Made by a program: the position numbers and the translations under genes
NCBI GenBank assembly: GCA_019352055.1
Contig: JABBOB010000003.1
Span: forward strand, 48,798-111,796
Direction of reading: 5' to 3'
Source of the DNA: Acidobacteriota bacterium
GTDB taxonomy: Bacteria; Actinomycetota; Actinomycetes; Actinomycetales; Microbacteriaceae
Length of the DNA: 62,999 nucleotides
Shown here: positions 16,381 through 25,294 of the stretch, in pieces
Numbering within the stretch: position 1 is the first letter of the stretch
Layout of the letters: each line of letters starts with the position of its first letter
Notes under the pieces: model-generated
Databases searched by the model: none
What the model was told of the DNA's origin: nothing
What the model saw: the letters and a program-made list of their open reading frames with translations, nothing else

Positions 16381-17208
16381 TCAGCCCGCGAACCGGGCGG
16401 ACCCGATCACCGCGAGCAGGCGCATCCGCTCCGTCGCCTCCGGCCCCTTCGGGGTCAGCACGAGCAGCGTCTGCGCCTGGTCCTCGGTGAAGAGCGCCTG
16501 GCAGTCGACGTCGATCGGCCCGACCTCGGGGTGCACGAGCGTCTTGTGGTCGTCGAAGCGGCGGTGGACCTCGTGCAGCGCCCACAGGGCGCGGAACTCC
16601 TCGCTCCTCGCCAGCAGGTCCTCGAGCAGCGGCCGACCGCGTGCCCCGGCGGTGATGGCCGCTCGCAGCTGCGCGACCTGCAGCCGGCTCTGCCGGTCCC
16701 GGTCGTCCTCCGGGTACCGGAGCCGCTCGGCCGGGTCGGTGAACCACCGGTGGATGGCGCTGCGGGCGAAGCCGGTGAACCCCCCGGCGTCGCCGAGCAG
16801 CGCGCCGGCGAGCCGGTTCTGGGCGAGGGTCTCCCCCAGGTCGGACAGCACGAGGGCGGCCGCGTCGTCGAGGCGGTCCAGCACCCGCAGCAGGGGTGGC
16901 GCGACGTGCTCGTGCCGCAGGGTCCTGGGCGGCGGCGTATGGCCCGCGAGGCGGAACAGGTGCTCCCGCTCGTCGAGGGTGAGCCGGAGCCCGCGCGCCA
17001 GCGCGGTCAGCATCTGCTCCGACGGCTGCGGGCCGCGCTGCTGCTCCAGGCGGGTGAGGTAGTCCGCGGACATCCCGACGAGCGAGGCGACCTCCTCCCG
17101 CCGCAGGCCGGGCGTGCGGCGCCGCGCGCCGTCGGGCAGCCCGACATCGGCCGGCGTGAGCGACGCCCGCCGGAGACGGAGGAAGTCGGCGAGCTGGGCG
17201 CGGTCCAC
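16381..17208 (-). CDS. MmyB-like helix-turn-helix transcriptional regulator
   Basis: 275 aa. The N-terminal XRE-type HTH (LRLRRASLTPADVG, TPGLRREEVASLVGMSADYLTRLEQQRG) is followed by the MmyB-like ligand-binding domain (NRLAGALLGDAGGFTGFARSAIHRWF, FRALWALHEVHRRFDDHKTLVHPEVGPIDVDCQAL). These regulators commonly sit divergent to a short-chain dehydrogenase, as here (17345), and repress or activate it. GTG 17208 is chosen from CACCAT 6 nt upstream and from the conserved LADFLRLRR start. Confidence 0.9.
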   Translation of the reverse strand: MDRAQLADFLRLRRASLTPADVGLPDGARRRTPGLRREEVASLVGMSADYLTRLEQQRGPQPSEQMLTALARGLRLTLDEREHLFRLAGHTPPPRTLRHEHVAPPLLRVLDRLDDAAALVLSDLGETLAQNRLAGALLGDAGGFTGFARSAIHRWFTDPAERLRYPEDDRDRQSRLQVAQLRAAITAGARGRPLLEDLLARSEEFRALWALHEVHRRFDDHKTLVHPEVGPIDVDCQALFTEDQAQTLLVLTPKGPEATERMRLLAVIGSARFAG

Positions 17209-17214
17209 GCTCCG

Positions 17215-17220
17215 ATGGTG
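17215..17220 (-). promoter_or_regulatory. Leaderless-type -10 hexamer
   Basis: CACCAT (minus strand), 6 nt before GTG 17208. The 136-bp region to 17345 must also hold the SDR promoter and the regulator's operator; I see no clear palindrome. Confidence 0.4.
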
Positions 17221-17344
17221 ACGGATCGGTGTCCGGGCCGCGAGCCGCAGCCGGGGATCGCCGATCCCGGGATGAGCGCTCCGATTCCGGCCGGCGACGA
17301 TGCCGAGCAGGCTCGAAGCCACCACGGACGAGACGGAGGCGCAC

Positions 17345-18091
17345 ATGCGCACCACGGGCAGCACCATCTTCCTCCCAGGCGGCACGAGCGGGATCGGCCG
17401 CGGGCTCGCCGAGCGCTTCGCCGCTCGCGGCGACCGGGTGATCGTCGGCGGCCGGCGTCAGGAGCTGCTCGACGAGCTCGCCGCGAGCAGCCCGCTGATC
17501 GAGGCGGTCCGCATCGACATGAGCGATCCGGCCTCCATCCGGGAGGTGTCCGCCGCTGTGCAGGCGCGCTTCCCGGAGACGGACGTCCTGCTGGCGATGG
17601 CCGGGATCATGCGGCCGGAGGACGTGACGACCGGTGGGTTCCTCGAGACCGCCGAGGCGACCGTCACGACGAACCTGCTCGGGCCGATCCGGCTGTGGGC
17701 CGCCTGGGCTGCGTTCCTCACGGCGAAGGAGGAGGCGACCCTGATCACGGTGTCCTCCGGGCTGGCGTTCACCCCGCTCGCGCTGACCCCCACCTACGAC
17801 GCCACCAAGTCGGCGGTGCACGCGCTGTCCGACGCCTGGCGGCTGCAGCTGGCCGGCACCGGCATGCAGGTCGTGGAGCTGGTGCCGCCCGCCGTGCAGA
17901 CGGCGCTGATGCCCGGCCCGAACACCGCGCACGCGATGCCGCTCGCCGAGTACCTCGACGAGACCGTGCGTCTGCTCGAGGCGCACCCGGACGCGACGGA
18001 GGTGCTCGTCGAACGGGTGAAGCCGCTCCGCTTCTCCGAGAGGAACGGAGACCGCGACGCCCTGATGCGGACGCTCGCCGATGCACGGTAG
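17345..18091 (+). CDS. SDR family oxidoreductase (DltE-like), partner of MmyB regulator
   Basis: 248 aa. The cofactor motif is GGTSGIGRGLAERFAARGD (12-30), with the RR of VGGRR suggesting NADPH. DMSDP, AMAGIM, SSGLAFTPLA and the YDATK tetrad element are present. VVELVPPAVQTALMPG is typical of DltE/YkvO-like members. It lies divergent to the MmyB regulator, a common regulator/target pairing. Substrate unknown. Confidence 0.92.
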   Translation: MRTTGSTIFLPGGTSGIGRGLAERFAARGDRVIVGGRRQELLDELAASSPLIEAVRIDMSDPASIREVSAAVQARFPETDVLLAMAGIMRPEDVTTGGFLETAEATVTTNLLGPIRLWAAWAAFLTAKEEATLITVSSGLAFTPLALTPTYDATKSAVHALSDAWRLQLAGTGMQVVELVPPAVQTALMPGPNTAHAMPLAEYLDETVRLLEAHPDATEVLVERVKPLRFSERNGDRDALMRTLADAR

Positions 18092-18934
18092 TCAGGCGAG
18101 GGCCGCCGCCTCCCGGATGAGGCCCGCGACGAGCGCGGGGCGCTCGAGCATGGGCAGGTGCGCCACGCCCTCGAGCACGCGCACCTCCGCGTTCGGGAGC
18201 CGCTCGGCCATCAGGGCGTAGAAGGGCAGATCCGGTGGCACGTCGAGGTCGCCCCACGTGGCGAGTACGGGCGTGGTGATCTCGCCGAGCCGGTGCCACG
18301 CGTCGAGACCGGCGTCGCCGACGCTGCGGCCGCCGCTCGCGGTGAGGATCCGGCGGTTCATGTCCGCGGCGAGCTCCCGCGCCGCACCGCCGACGCGGCC
18401 CTCCGGAGCGGTGGGCCCGTCGAGCCAGAGGTGCAGCTCGAGCAGCACCTGCTCCTCGACGAGGCCGGCCTGCTCGGCGCGCTCGACCGCCTCGAGCAGG
18501 ACACCGGTCGGCTGGTCCGGGGTCCACTCGATCGCCTCCCCCTCGTCCGTCATGCCGCTCGCGCCGGCGCCGATCAGCAGCATCGCCGACACCCGCTCCG
18601 GCGCCGTCAGCGCGAGGTCCAGTGCCAGCGCACCGCCCATCGAGTTGCCGACGACCACCGCGCGTTCGGCGCCGGCCGCGTCGAGCACGGCGAGCAGGTC
18701 GTCGACGTGGGTGAACTCGGCGTCGCCGACCGGGGTGTCGCCGTACCCGCGGCGGTCGTACGCGATCACATCGAGCGCCGTGCGCTCGAGCAGGTCGACG
18801 GTGGAGGACCAGGCGCGGCGGTCGGCGACGGCGGCATGGAGCAGCACGACGGTCGGCCCGCCCGCGGCGGCCCGCCGCTCCCCGGCGAGCACGGTGCCGT
18901 CACTCCGCCGGACATCGAATCGTTCGATCGTCAT
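18092..18934 (-). CDS. Alpha/beta-fold hydrolase
   Basis: 280 aa from ATG 18934 with GGAAGGGTCGAGG just upstream. All parts of the fold are visible: oxyanion strand VVLLHAAVADRRAW, nucleophile elbow VVGNSMGGALALDLAL, acidic residue in WGDLDVPPDL, and the catalytic His in GVAHLPMLERP. It looks catalytically intact, in contrast with two hydrolase-like proteins elsewhere in the window. Likely an esterase, haloperoxidase-like or C-C hydrolase; the substrate is unknown. Confidence 0.9.
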   Translation of the reverse strand: MTIERFDVRRSDGTVLAGERRAAAGGPTVVLLHAAVADRRAWSSTVDLLERTALDVIAYDRRGYGDTPVGDAEFTHVDDLLAVLDAAGAERAVVVGNSMGGALALDLALTAPERVSAMLLIGAGASGMTDEGEAIEWTPDQPTGVLLEAVERAEQAGLVEEQVLLELHLWLDGPTAPEGRVGGAARELAADMNRRILTASGGRSVGDAGLDAWHRLGEITTPVLATWGDLDVPPDLPFYALMAERLPNAEVRVLEGVAHLPMLERPALVAGLIREAAALA

Positions 18935-18997
18935 GGCCTCGACCCTTCCACCGGGTGCTGACAGGCAGTACGAGGCGGGGCGAGGGAGGATCGCGGC

Positions 18998-19378
18998 ATG
19001 ACGGACGGCGTGTACATCCCCGGTGTCTGCAACATCGGTCCGGCCGAGATCCGTCGCCGTCGCACCTCGGGGATCGCCGCCGCGGCGGTGACGGGCGGCG
19101 TGCTGGCCGCGACCGTGCTCACCGGGTCGCCGAAGCCCGCTCGGCTGCTCGCGGTGCTGCCCGCCGCCGCGGCCGCCTCCGGCTTCATCCAGGCCGCGAC
19201 CCGCTTCTGCGCCGGGTTCGGCATGCGCGGCGTGTTCAACTTCGGGGACACGGGCAGCGCCGACACCGTCGAGCAGGCCGAGTTCCGTGCCGAGGACCGG
19301 GCTCGCGCGAAGCGGATCCTCGCGCAGTCGCTCGCGATCGGCGCGGCGGTCGGCGGAGCCGCGCTCCTCGTCCCCTGA
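18998..19378 (+). CDS. Small membrane protein with GVCNIG start
   Basis: 126 aa, ATG 18998 preceded by a GAGG-type site (GAGGATCGC). The N-terminal GVCNIGPAEIRRRR is followed by two helices (about 25-42 and 45-65), the short FCAGFGMRGVFNFG loop with a Cys, a charged amphipathic segment, and a last helix (about 108-124). This is the pattern of a widespread small membrane family without known function. Confidence 0.75.
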   Translation: MTDGVYIPGVCNIGPAEIRRRRTSGIAAAAVTGGVLAATVLTGSPKPARLLAVLPAAAAASGFIQAATRFCAGFGMRGVFNFGDTGSADTVEQAEFRAEDRARAKRILAQSLAIGAAVGGAALLVP

Positions 19379-19456
19379 CCTGCTCGACGCGAACCCCCGG
19401 CGATCCACGGCAGGATGTCGGATGCCCCCGCGGGGGCGCATTCGAGAGGACATGCA

Positions 19457-20500
19457 GTGCCGCGACCGACCCTGTTCCTGCTGCACGACCGGGGCGGGAG
19501 CGCCAGGTCCTGGGACGACGTCGCCGCGGCGCTCGACGACCGGTTCGAGGTCGTCGTGCTCGAGCCGGCGGGTGCCGGCGACGGCGCCGCCGCGTGGGTC
19601 GCGGCGCAGGTGCGCGAGCGTGAGCCGGACGAGTGGCTGATCGCAGGCCATGGCACGGGCGGCGGGATCGCGAGGATCGTCACCGACTGGGCGGAGCGCG
19701 GCGAGCAGGGGCTGATCCCACCGGCGGGACTCGTCCTCGTCGACGCCTCCGCCGGACCCGATGACGCGGCCGTGCTCCGCACGCCCACGGCGGAGCTCGG
19801 CGACCCCGCCCGCGACGTGCTCCTCGAGCAGCCCGAGGAGGTCGCGCGCCTTCTGCTCGACCTCGCCTCCCGGGTCGTCGGCCACCCCGCTCTGGCCCCC
19901 GCCTTCGCCCGGCTGATCGCGTCCGACCGGGTGGCCGCGCGGACGCGCCGTGCGATGCTCGCCCGTCTCGACGTCCCCGGCGACGACGTCCCTCGCGCGC
20001 TCTCGCCCGCGCAGCGCGCGCTGCTGACGGCGGTGCTCGCACGCGTCGTCCCGCAGCGCGGCACCGACCTCGATCTCGCAGGGCGCCTCGATGTCGAGCT
20101 GGCCGCCGGTCAGGGCGACGGGTGGCGCTTCGCCGAGCTGCCGCCGGACGCGGAGGCGTGGCGTCGAGGCCTCGACACGATCGCCGCCGAGCTGCCGGGG
20201 TTCGCCGACCTCGAGGCGACCGAGCAGGACACGGCCGTCGACCGCATCGCGGAGGGCCGGATCGGATCCGACGCCGACGGTCTGCTCACCGGTGCGCGGA
20301 TGGCGCTCTGGTTCACGGACCTGCAGGCCGCCGCGGTCCGGATGTGGCTCTCGCACCCGGCCGCCCAGGCGTGGCTCCGGTACGACGGGTTCGCCGACGG
20401 CGGGGACGGCCCGCAGAAGCAGGGCTTCACCACCACCCACGCGGGCGAGTGGGAGACGTGGCAGCGCGACTGGCGCACCGGGAAGGAGCTGCAGGCGTGA
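19457..20500 (+). CDS. Fusion: degenerate alpha/beta-hydrolase domain plus gluconate 2-dehydrogenase subunit 3-like domain
   Basis: 347 aa from GTG 19457, 6 nt after GAGAGGA. Residues 1-180 follow the alpha/beta-hydrolase pattern (TLFLLHDRGGSARSW, WLIAGHGTGGGIARI, LVLVDASAGPDD), but the elbow reads GHGTGG, so the nucleophile Ser is absent. Residues about 200-347 match the small (subunit 3) partner of GMC dehydrogenases (FAELPPDAEAWRRGLDTIAAELPGFADL, WFTDLQAAAVRMWLSHPAAQAWLRYDGFADGG). The stop overlaps the next gene, a GMC flavoprotein, by 4 nt. It probably stabilises or delivers that enzyme. No Tat signal is visible, unlike classical subunit 3. Confidence 0.8.
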   Translation: MPRPTLFLLHDRGGSARSWDDVAAALDDRFEVVVLEPAGAGDGAAAWVAAQVREREPDEWLIAGHGTGGGIARIVTDWAERGEQGLIPPAGLVLVDASAGPDDAAVLRTPTAELGDPARDVLLEQPEEVARLLLDLASRVVGHPALAPAFARLIASDRVAARTRRAMLARLDVPGDDVPRALSPAQRALLTAVLARVVPQRGTDLDLAGRLDVELAAGQGDGWRFAELPPDAEAWRRGLDTIAAELPGFADLEATEQDTAVDRIAEGRIGSDADGLLTGARMALWFTDLQAAAVRMWLSHPAAQAWLRYDGFADGGDGPQKQGFTTTHAGEWETWQRDWRTGKELQA

Positions 20501-22041
20501 ACCTGACGGGGATGCGGCGATACGCCGAGAGCGACGAGGTGGATGCGGTCGTGATCGGCACCGGTGCCGGCGGCGCGCCGATCCTGGCACGGCTCGCGCA
20601 GGCCGGCCTCTCGGTCGTGGCGCTCGAGGCGGGCAGGAACTGGGAGCCCGCGGAGCACACGCCCGACGAGGTCGACGCCTCGAGCATCTACTGGCTCGGC
20701 GAGCGGCTCTCCGGCGGCACGGAGCCGGAGGCGTTCGGCGGCAACAACTCGGGCACGGGGGTGGGCGGCTCGACACTGCACTGGGGCGCGTTCTGCCCAC
20801 GGCCGGACCCGCGCGACCTCCGACTCGCGTCCGGCGAGGGCGTCGGCGTCGACTGGCCGCTGACGCACGCCGAGCTGCTGCCCTACCTCGTCGAGGTGGA
20901 GGGGTTCATCCAGGTCTCCGGGCCGGCGGACTACCCGTGGGACCCGACCCGCAGGTACCCCCTGCCGCCGGTCGCCCGCAACGCCTCCGCCGACGCGATG
21001 GCCCGGGGCTGCGAGGCGCTCGGCATCCGCTGCACCGACTCCCCCGCGGCGATCGTGTCCCGCGACGTGCAGCAGCCGCACTTCGGCGTGCGTCGAGGTG
21101 CGATCAACAGCGGCGCCACGCACCAGGGCGACCGGGTCGCATCCAAGGCGAGCATGGACGTGACCTACCTCCCGCTCGCCGTCGCGCACGGCGCGGAGAT
21201 CCGGCCCGAGGCGATGGTGCACGGGCTCGAGCGGGACGCGTCGGGCCGCATCGCCGCGGTCGTCTACCGCAGGGACGGCGTCGACCACCGGCAGCGCACG
21301 AAGAACGTGTTCCTCTGCGGCGGCGGGGTCGAGTCCGCGCGGCTGCTGCTGAACCTCGACCTCGCGAACTCCAGCGGCCAGGTCGGCCGCAACTACATGG
21401 CGCACCCCGCCGCGCAGGTGTGGGGCCGGTTCGACGAGCCGATGCGCATGTGGCGCGGATGGCCGTCCTCCCTCATCTCGGAGGACACCGTCCGGCCGCC
21501 CGACGCGGACTTCGCGGGCGGCTACCTGATGCAGAGCCTCGGCGTGCTGCCGGTGACGCTCGGGTCCTCGATGGCCCGGTCCGGCATCCGCGGCGAGCGG
21601 CTGATGGACCTGTTGGAGTCCTACGACCGCTTCGCGGGCATCGGGGTGAACGGCGAGTGCCTGCCGTCGGAGGCGAACGGGCTGACCCTCGTCGACGAGA
21701 CGGACGAGGTCGGGCTGCGCCGCGCGCGGATCGACTTCTCCTACGGCGACAACGAGCGGGCGCTCGAGGCGCACTCGATCGCGACGATGCGGCGGATCTG
21801 GGAGGCGGCCGGGGCGAAGGACGTGTTCGTGCTGAAGCGGTCGGCGCACGCGGAGGGGACCCTGCGGATGGGCGACGACCGCGAGACCGCGGTCGTCGAC
21901 CGCGACGGGCGCAGCTTCGACATCGACAACCTGTACGTCTGCGACAACTCGGTGTTCCCCAGCTCGCTGATCGCCAACCCCGCGCTGACGATCATGGCGC
22001 TCGCCCTCCGGACGGCGGACCGCTTCCTCGCCTCCGCCTGA
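20497..22041 (+). CDS. GMC-family FAD oxidoreductase (gluconate 2-dehydrogenase large-subunit type)
   Basis: 514 aa. The FAD-binding motif VVIGTGAGGAPILARLAQAGLSVVALEAG lies at about 18-46. Further marks: GVGGSTLHWGAFCPRP, NVFLCGGGVESARLL, the His of SAHAEGTLRMGDD and the C-terminal IDNLYVCDNSVFPSSLIANPALTIMALALRTAD with the active-site Asn. It oxidises an alcohol or sugar and passes electrons to an unknown acceptor. Start GTG 20497 overlaps the upstream fusion gene (GTGA), so the two are translationally coupled and probably form one complex. There is no cytochrome c subunit in the window. Confidence 0.92.
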   Translation: MNLTGMRRYAESDEVDAVVIGTGAGGAPILARLAQAGLSVVALEAGRNWEPAEHTPDEVDASSIYWLGERLSGGTEPEAFGGNNSGTGVGGSTLHWGAFCPRPDPRDLRLASGEGVGVDWPLTHAELLPYLVEVEGFIQVSGPADYPWDPTRRYPLPPVARNASADAMARGCEALGIRCTDSPAAIVSRDVQQPHFGVRRGAINSGATHQGDRVASKASMDVTYLPLAVAHGAEIRPEAMVHGLERDASGRIAAVVYRRDGVDHRQRTKNVFLCGGGVESARLLLNLDLANSSGQVGRNYMAHPAAQVWGRFDEPMRMWRGWPSSLISEDTVRPPDADFAGGYLMQSLGVLPVTLGSSMARSGIRGERLMDLLESYDRFAGIGVNGECLPSEANGLTLVDETDEVGLRRARIDFSYGDNERALEAHSIATMRRIWEAAGAKDVFVLKRSAHAEGTLRMGDDRETAVVDRDGRSFDIDNLYVCDNSVFPSSLIANPALTIMALALRTADRFLASA

Positions 22042-22054
22042 GCACGTCGCACCG

Positions 22055-22600
22055 TCATCGGCGGCCGAGGTCCTCGCTGACCTCGGCGCCCGGGAGGGAC
22101 GCCAGGAGTGCGCCGGGGACGAGCAGCTTCGACCGGCGCACCCCGGACCCGATCACGACCAGCGCCTCGCGGGCCGCGTCCGCGTCGAGCAGGATCGGCC
22201 AGGCCGCGGGCAGCCCGATCGCGGTGATCCCGCCGTGCTCCATGCCGGAGGCCGCCACCGCGGTCTCGCGCGCCAGGAACGACGCCTTGCGCACATCGAG
22301 CCGTCGCCGCACGAACCCGTTCACGTCCGCACGCTTGTCCGCGGGCACGAGCGCCGCGGCGACCCGTTCGTCGCCGTCGCGTCTCCCGCCGACGAGGACG
22401 CAGTTCACCAGCTGCCTCGCGTCGAGCCCGTAGGCGTCCTGCGTGGCCGCGGTGTCGGAGAGGTCGGGGTCGATAGGGACGACACCGACCGCCTCGAGCA
22501 GGCCCAGCGCCGTCAGCGCCGTCAGCGTCGGATCGGCGAGCAGGTCGGGGCGCTCCCCCGCTGCGACACCGGCGAGGCCACCCAGGACGAATTCCGTCAC
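22055..22600 (-). CDS. YbaK/EbsC-type aminoacyl-tRNA deacylase-like protein
   Basis: 181 aa from GTG 22600. The YbaK fold is seen in LVNCVLVGGRRDGDERVAAALVPADKRADVNGFVRRRLDVRKASFLARE with the conserved Lys of ADK and KAS, then SGMEHGGITAIGLP (GxxxxGxxP loop) and LVVIGSGVRRSKLLVPGALL. These proteins hydrolyse mischarged aminoacyl-tRNAs in trans; specificity cannot be read here. The start lies 20 bp from the divergent GTG 22621. Confidence 0.9.
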   Translation of the reverse strand: MTEFVLGGLAGVAAGERPDLLADPTLTALTALGLLEAVGVVPIDPDLSDTAATQDAYGLDARQLVNCVLVGGRRDGDERVAAALVPADKRADVNGFVRRRLDVRKASFLARETAVAASGMEHGGITAIGLPAAWPILLDADAAREALVVIGSGVRRSKLLVPGALLASLPGAEVSEDLGRR

Positions 22601-22606
22601 CGCACC

Positions 22607-22614
22607 ATCATGCT
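22607..22614. promoter_or_regulatory. Overlapping divergent leaderless -10 hexamers
   Basis: Minus-strand CATGAT (22612-22607) is 6 nt before GTG 22600; plus-strand CATGCT (22609-22614) is 6 nt before GTG 22621. The hexamers share four base pairs. Confidence 0.5.
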
Positions 22615-22620
22615 TGGCTC

Positions 22621-24420
22621 GTGCCGTTCTCCGCCCCACCCGAGTTCACGACCCGCCCCGATCTGCAGGGCATGTTCGGGATGACCGCCTCAACCCACTG
22701 GATCGCCACGGCGACCGCGCAGTCGGTGCTGGAGCGGGGCGGGAACGCGTTCGACGCCGCGGTCGCGGCCGCCTTCGTGCTGCACCTCGTCGAACCCCAC
22801 CTGAACGGCCCCGGAGGCGACCTCACCGCGGTGTTCGCGACCGCGGAGGATCCCGGCACCCCGGTCGTGCTGATGGGGCAGGGCCCCGCTCCCGCCGGCG
22901 CGACGCCGGAGCACTTCGCGGCGGAGGGCCTCGACCTGGTGCCCGGTTCCGGGGCGCTCGCGGCGGCCGTGCCCGGCTCCGTCGACGCGTGGCTGCTCCT
23001 GCTCGGGACGCACGGCACCCGGGAGCTCCGCGAGGTGCTCGCCCCGGCCATCGATCTGGCGCGGGACGGCCACCCGCTCACGCCGGCCGTCGCCCGCGCG
23101 ATCGCCACCATGGCCCCGTTCTTCATGGAGCACTGGCCCACGTCCGCCGAGCGGTGGCTGCACCCGGACGGCACGCCGCCCGACCCCGGCGAGCTCGTGA
23201 CGAACCCGGTGTGGGCCGGCGTGCTCACCGAGCTCGTCGCGGTCGGCGACGCCCTCGACACCGATCGGGTCGGGAGGATCACCGCCGCTCGAGATGCCTG
23301 GGCGACCGGCACCGTGGCGCGGGCGATCGACCGGTTCGCACGGCTGCCGCATCGGCACTCCTCCGGGCGCGACCACGCCGGCGTGCTGCGCGCGAGCGAC
23401 CTCGCCGCGTTCCGCGCGTCCTTCGAGCCCGCGGTGACCGCCGCCTTCCGCGGCACCACGATCGCCAAGACGGGGCCGTGGGGGCAGGGACCGGTGCTGC
23501 TCGCCGCGCTCGCGATCCTGGAGCCGCTCGACGACGCGCTGCTCGACCCCTCGACCGCCGACGGGGTGCACACGATCGCTGAGGCGTTGAAGCTCGCGCT
23601 CGCTGATCGGGAGGCCTGGTCCGGCGACGGCGGCGAGGTGCCGGTGGACACGATCCTGTCGGCCGGCTACGCGGCCGCCCGGCGCGCGCTGATCGGTCCC
23701 CGCGCCTCCGCGGAGCTCCGCCCCGGGACGGCGGGAGGCACGCCCGCGCTGCCGCGCCTGCGGACCGGGGCGGACTTCTCGGCCGGCATCTCGGGGACCG
23801 GCGAGCCGACCGTGGCGTCGACGGGCGATCTCCGCGGCGACACCTGCCACCTCGACGTGGTGGACCGGTGGGGCAACATCGTCGCGGCGACCCCGTCGGG
23901 CGGGTGGCTGCAGTCCTCCCCCACGATCCCCGAGCTCGGGATCTGCCTCGGCACCCGCCTGCAGATGACCTGGCTCGAGGAGGGCACCGCCTCGAGCCTG
24001 CGAGCGGGGCGGCGGCCGCGCACCACGCTCAGCCCGACCCTGCTGCTCCGCGACGGACGGGCGGTCGGCGCGCTGGGCACGCCGGGCGGCGACCAGCAGG
24101 ACCAGTGGCAGCTGCTGTACCTGCTGCGCACGATCGTCGGCGGCTGGAGCCCGCAGCAGGCGATCGACGCCCCGGCGTTCCACACGACCTCGTTCCCGGG
24201 CTCGTTCTGGCCCCGCACCTGGGAGCCGGGCGGGCTGGTCGTCGAGGACCGCATGGGCGACGCCGTGATCCAGGAGCTGGAGGCGCGCGGCCACCTCGTC
24301 ACGCGGGCGGGCGGCTGGAGCCTCGGCCGCCTCTCGAGCGTCGGGCGCGATCCTGCGACCGGCATCGTGCAGGCCGCCGCGAACGCCCGCGCGATGCAGG
24401 GGTACGCAGCGGGGCGCTGA
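22621..24420 (+). CDS. Gamma-glutamyltransferase family protein
   Basis: 599 aa, normal GGT length. N-terminal large-subunit region: GMTASTHWIATATAQSVLERGGNAFDAAVAAAFVLHLVEPHLNGPGGD. The autoprocessing and catalytic Thr is T408 in RGDTCHLDVVD; NIVAATPSGG and the PRTTLSPTLLLRDG segment match the small subunit. No signal peptide is visible, so it is probably cytosolic, as in the YwrD branch. It may hydrolyse or transfer gamma-glutamyl groups, or process an amide such as a lactam. Confidence 0.9.
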   Translation: MPFSAPPEFTTRPDLQGMFGMTASTHWIATATAQSVLERGGNAFDAAVAAAFVLHLVEPHLNGPGGDLTAVFATAEDPGTPVVLMGQGPAPAGATPEHFAAEGLDLVPGSGALAAAVPGSVDAWLLLLGTHGTRELREVLAPAIDLARDGHPLTPAVARAIATMAPFFMEHWPTSAERWLHPDGTPPDPGELVTNPVWAGVLTELVAVGDALDTDRVGRITAARDAWATGTVARAIDRFARLPHRHSSGRDHAGVLRASDLAAFRASFEPAVTAAFRGTTIAKTGPWGQGPVLLAALAILEPLDDALLDPSTADGVHTIAEALKLALADREAWSGDGGEVPVDTILSAGYAAARRALIGPRASAELRPGTAGGTPALPRLRTGADFSAGISGTGEPTVASTGDLRGDTCHLDVVDRWGNIVAATPSGGWLQSSPTIPELGICLGTRLQMTWLEEGTASSLRAGRRPRTTLSPTLLLRDGRAVGALGTPGGDQQDQWQLLYLLRTIVGGWSPQQAIDAPAFHTTSFPGSFWPRTWEPGGLVVEDRMGDAVIQELEARGHLVTRAGGWSLGRLSSVGRDPATGIVQAAANARAMQGYAAGR

Positions 24421-24463
24421 GGCGCGGCATCGCACCTGCGGATCCGGTCCGCGCGCCGGGCGG

Positions 24464-25294
24464 CTATCCGCTGACGTCCTTCCGCGAGAAGCGCCAGGCC
24501 GCGATCGTGCCGAGCACGATCGCCCAGATCAAGCCCGACAGCACCCCGTCGGCCACCGGTCCGAGGTCGACCGGTGTCGTCAGGAAGGCGTGGAACGACG
24601 TCGAGTAGTGGGTGGGGAGTGCGACCCGCAGATCGCCGAGGGCCGGGATCTGGTCGAGGATCCGCGAGAGGATCGACGCGAGCACGACGCCTCCCGCGGC
24701 GGCGAGCGGCGAATCCGACACGACGGTCAGCAGGGTCCCGAGGGCTGCCGCCCACAGCAGCCCCGCCGCCGCGGCACCCGTGGTGGCCAGCAGGCGCAGC
24801 ACCGAGTCGCCGAGCTCGAGGCGCGGCCCTCCCGGCACCTGCAGTCCGCCCGGCCCGTAGGAGAGCACGCCGACGAGCAGCGCGACGCCGGTCAGCGCGA
24901 TGAGGCCGGCGAGCAGCAGCACGGTCGCGACCTGCACCTTGACGCCGAGCAGCCGCAGACGCGGGACCGGCACGGTGAGCAGGTACTTCAGCGTCGAGCG
25001 GGACGCCTCCCCCGCGATGAGGTCGCCGAACAGGAGCGCGGCGACGAGGGTCGCGAGGAACCCGCCGGTCAGCACGAGCACGAAGGCCGCGAAGGTGGCG
25101 CCGCTGACCTGGGCCAGCGCGGTCAGATCGGTCGTCCCGCGGCTGCTCGAGGGCGGCGGGCCGCCGATGAGGAGGGCGATCCGCACGACGACCGGCAGGA
25201 GGGCGAGCACACCCAGGGCGATCCGCACCCGCCACTGGCTCAGCTGACGGGCCAGCTCGACGCGGAACGGGAGGCGCACGGGACGGCCGGTCAC
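24464..25294 (-). CDS. ABC-2 type transporter permease
   Basis: 276 aa from GTG 25294, overlapping the stop of the ATPase fusion by 4 nt. Six hydrophobic segments: after the N-terminal FRVELARQLSQWRVRI there are helices at about 20-40, 62-85, 110-135, 165-190, 195-215 and 250-268. Motif FGDLIAGEASRSTLKYLLTVPVPR is the usual ABC-2 coupling segment. It forms the membrane part of the exporter or membrane-remodelling system whose ATPase is fused to the upstream hydrolase. Confidence 0.88.
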   Translation of the reverse strand: MTGRPVRLPFRVELARQLSQWRVRIALGVLALLPVVVRIALLIGGPPPSSSRGTTDLTALAQVSGATFAAFVLVLTGGFLATLVAALLFGDLIAGEASRSTLKYLLTVPVPRLRLLGVKVQVATVLLLAGLIALTGVALLVGVLSYGPGGLQVPGGPRLELGDSVLRLLATTGAAAAGLLWAAALGTLLTVVSDSPLAAAGGVVLASILSRILDQIPALGDLRVALPTHYSTSFHAFLTTPVDLGPVADGVLSGLIWAIVLGTIAAWRFSRKDVSG

